A stretch of DNA of 64,000 nucleotides from contig DKIV01000033.1 of the NCBI GenBank assembly GCA_002454425.1, positions 23,321 to 87,320 on the forward strand, read 5' to 3'. The notes beneath the pieces are model-generated. The model saw only the letters and a program-made list of their open reading frames with translations. It ran no database searches and was not told the DNA's origin. This DNA is from Sphingobacteriaceae bacterium UBA6709 (GTDB taxonomy: Bacteria; Bacteroidota; Bacteroidia; Sphingobacteriales; Sphingobacteriaceae). Shown here one piece after another: positions 64,000-64,000 of this stretch. Position 1 is the stretch's first letter. Each line of letters opens with the position of its first letter. The translations under genes and the position numbers were made by a program.

Positions 64000-64000
64000 T

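Noticed and set aside
1..64000. CRISPR array
   Set aside because: No run of regularly spaced near-identical short repeats and no Cas proteins; the repeats at 29197-29545 are too degenerate and irregularly spaced.

Overview
The window comes from a Bacteroidetes bacterium, most likely a member of the Sphingobacteriaceae (Pedobacter / Sphingobacterium type). This rests on family content: a SusC/SusD pair, Bacteroidetes-type Tra proteins (DUF4134/DUF4133/TraG/TraJ/TraK/TraM), BtgA- and DUF5712-like mobilization proteins, RteC, DUF6520/DUF6660 proteins and an IntDOT-like integrase. No species can be named from the sequence.

Positions 1-52619 are an integrative conjugative element (ICE). It is bounded by an imperfect direct repeat of about 120 bp (1-121 and 52499-52619) and lies beside a tRNA-Ser(TGA) gene (52645-52729, minus strand). 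The tyrosine integrase sits just inside the right end. From left to right the element carries: (a) a defence-like block with a DprA-like/ComF-like phosphoribosyltransferase pair, a dead IS982 copy, a 1357-residue macro-LRR-Roc-COR-TIR protein and an EcoRII-type restriction-modification set with Vsr (414-11025); (b) a large inverted repeat, radC, and a mobilization operon (HTH protein, BtgA-like protein, relaxase, coupling protein; 11408-15893); (c) a divergent XRE regulator, a candidate structured RNA, then SusC-SusD-TlpA facing an AraC / LanKC-like kinase / MauE / DUF6520 group (15925-26553); (d) an unknown gene, RteC and IS110 debris (26846-30041); (e) metal resistance: a DUF6660 protein, a TonB receptor and a zinc/cadmium-type P-type ATPase, then an IS1182 copy split by an IS3-family element, then an arsR-arsM-acr3-phosphoesterase operon with two matching operator palindromes (30562-41376); (f) the transfer operon traE-F-G-I-x-x-J-K-M plus a DUF3945-like gene (41620-51147).

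The mobilization and transfer operons lie 29 kb apart, yet each is preceded by the same exact 25-bp sequence containing the palindrome GGGTACTACCC. This suggests shared control. No TraN (VirB9-like) gene is visible, so transfer competence is uncertain.

From 52620 to the end the sequence looks like ordinary chromosome: tRNA-Ser, a thioredoxin-like protein, an atypical SDR facing an isochorismatase-fold protein, a family 2 glycosyltransferase, a LysR regulator facing an MFS exporter, a PAP2 phosphatase, an amino acid permease, a small secreted membrane protein and an M3 oligopeptidase cut by the window edge.

The best candidates for something undescribed are the macro-LRR-Roc-COR-TIR protein, the DprA/phosphoribosyltransferase pair with its palindromic upstream region, the kinase/DUF6520/SusCD/TlpA group, and the shared 25-bp element.
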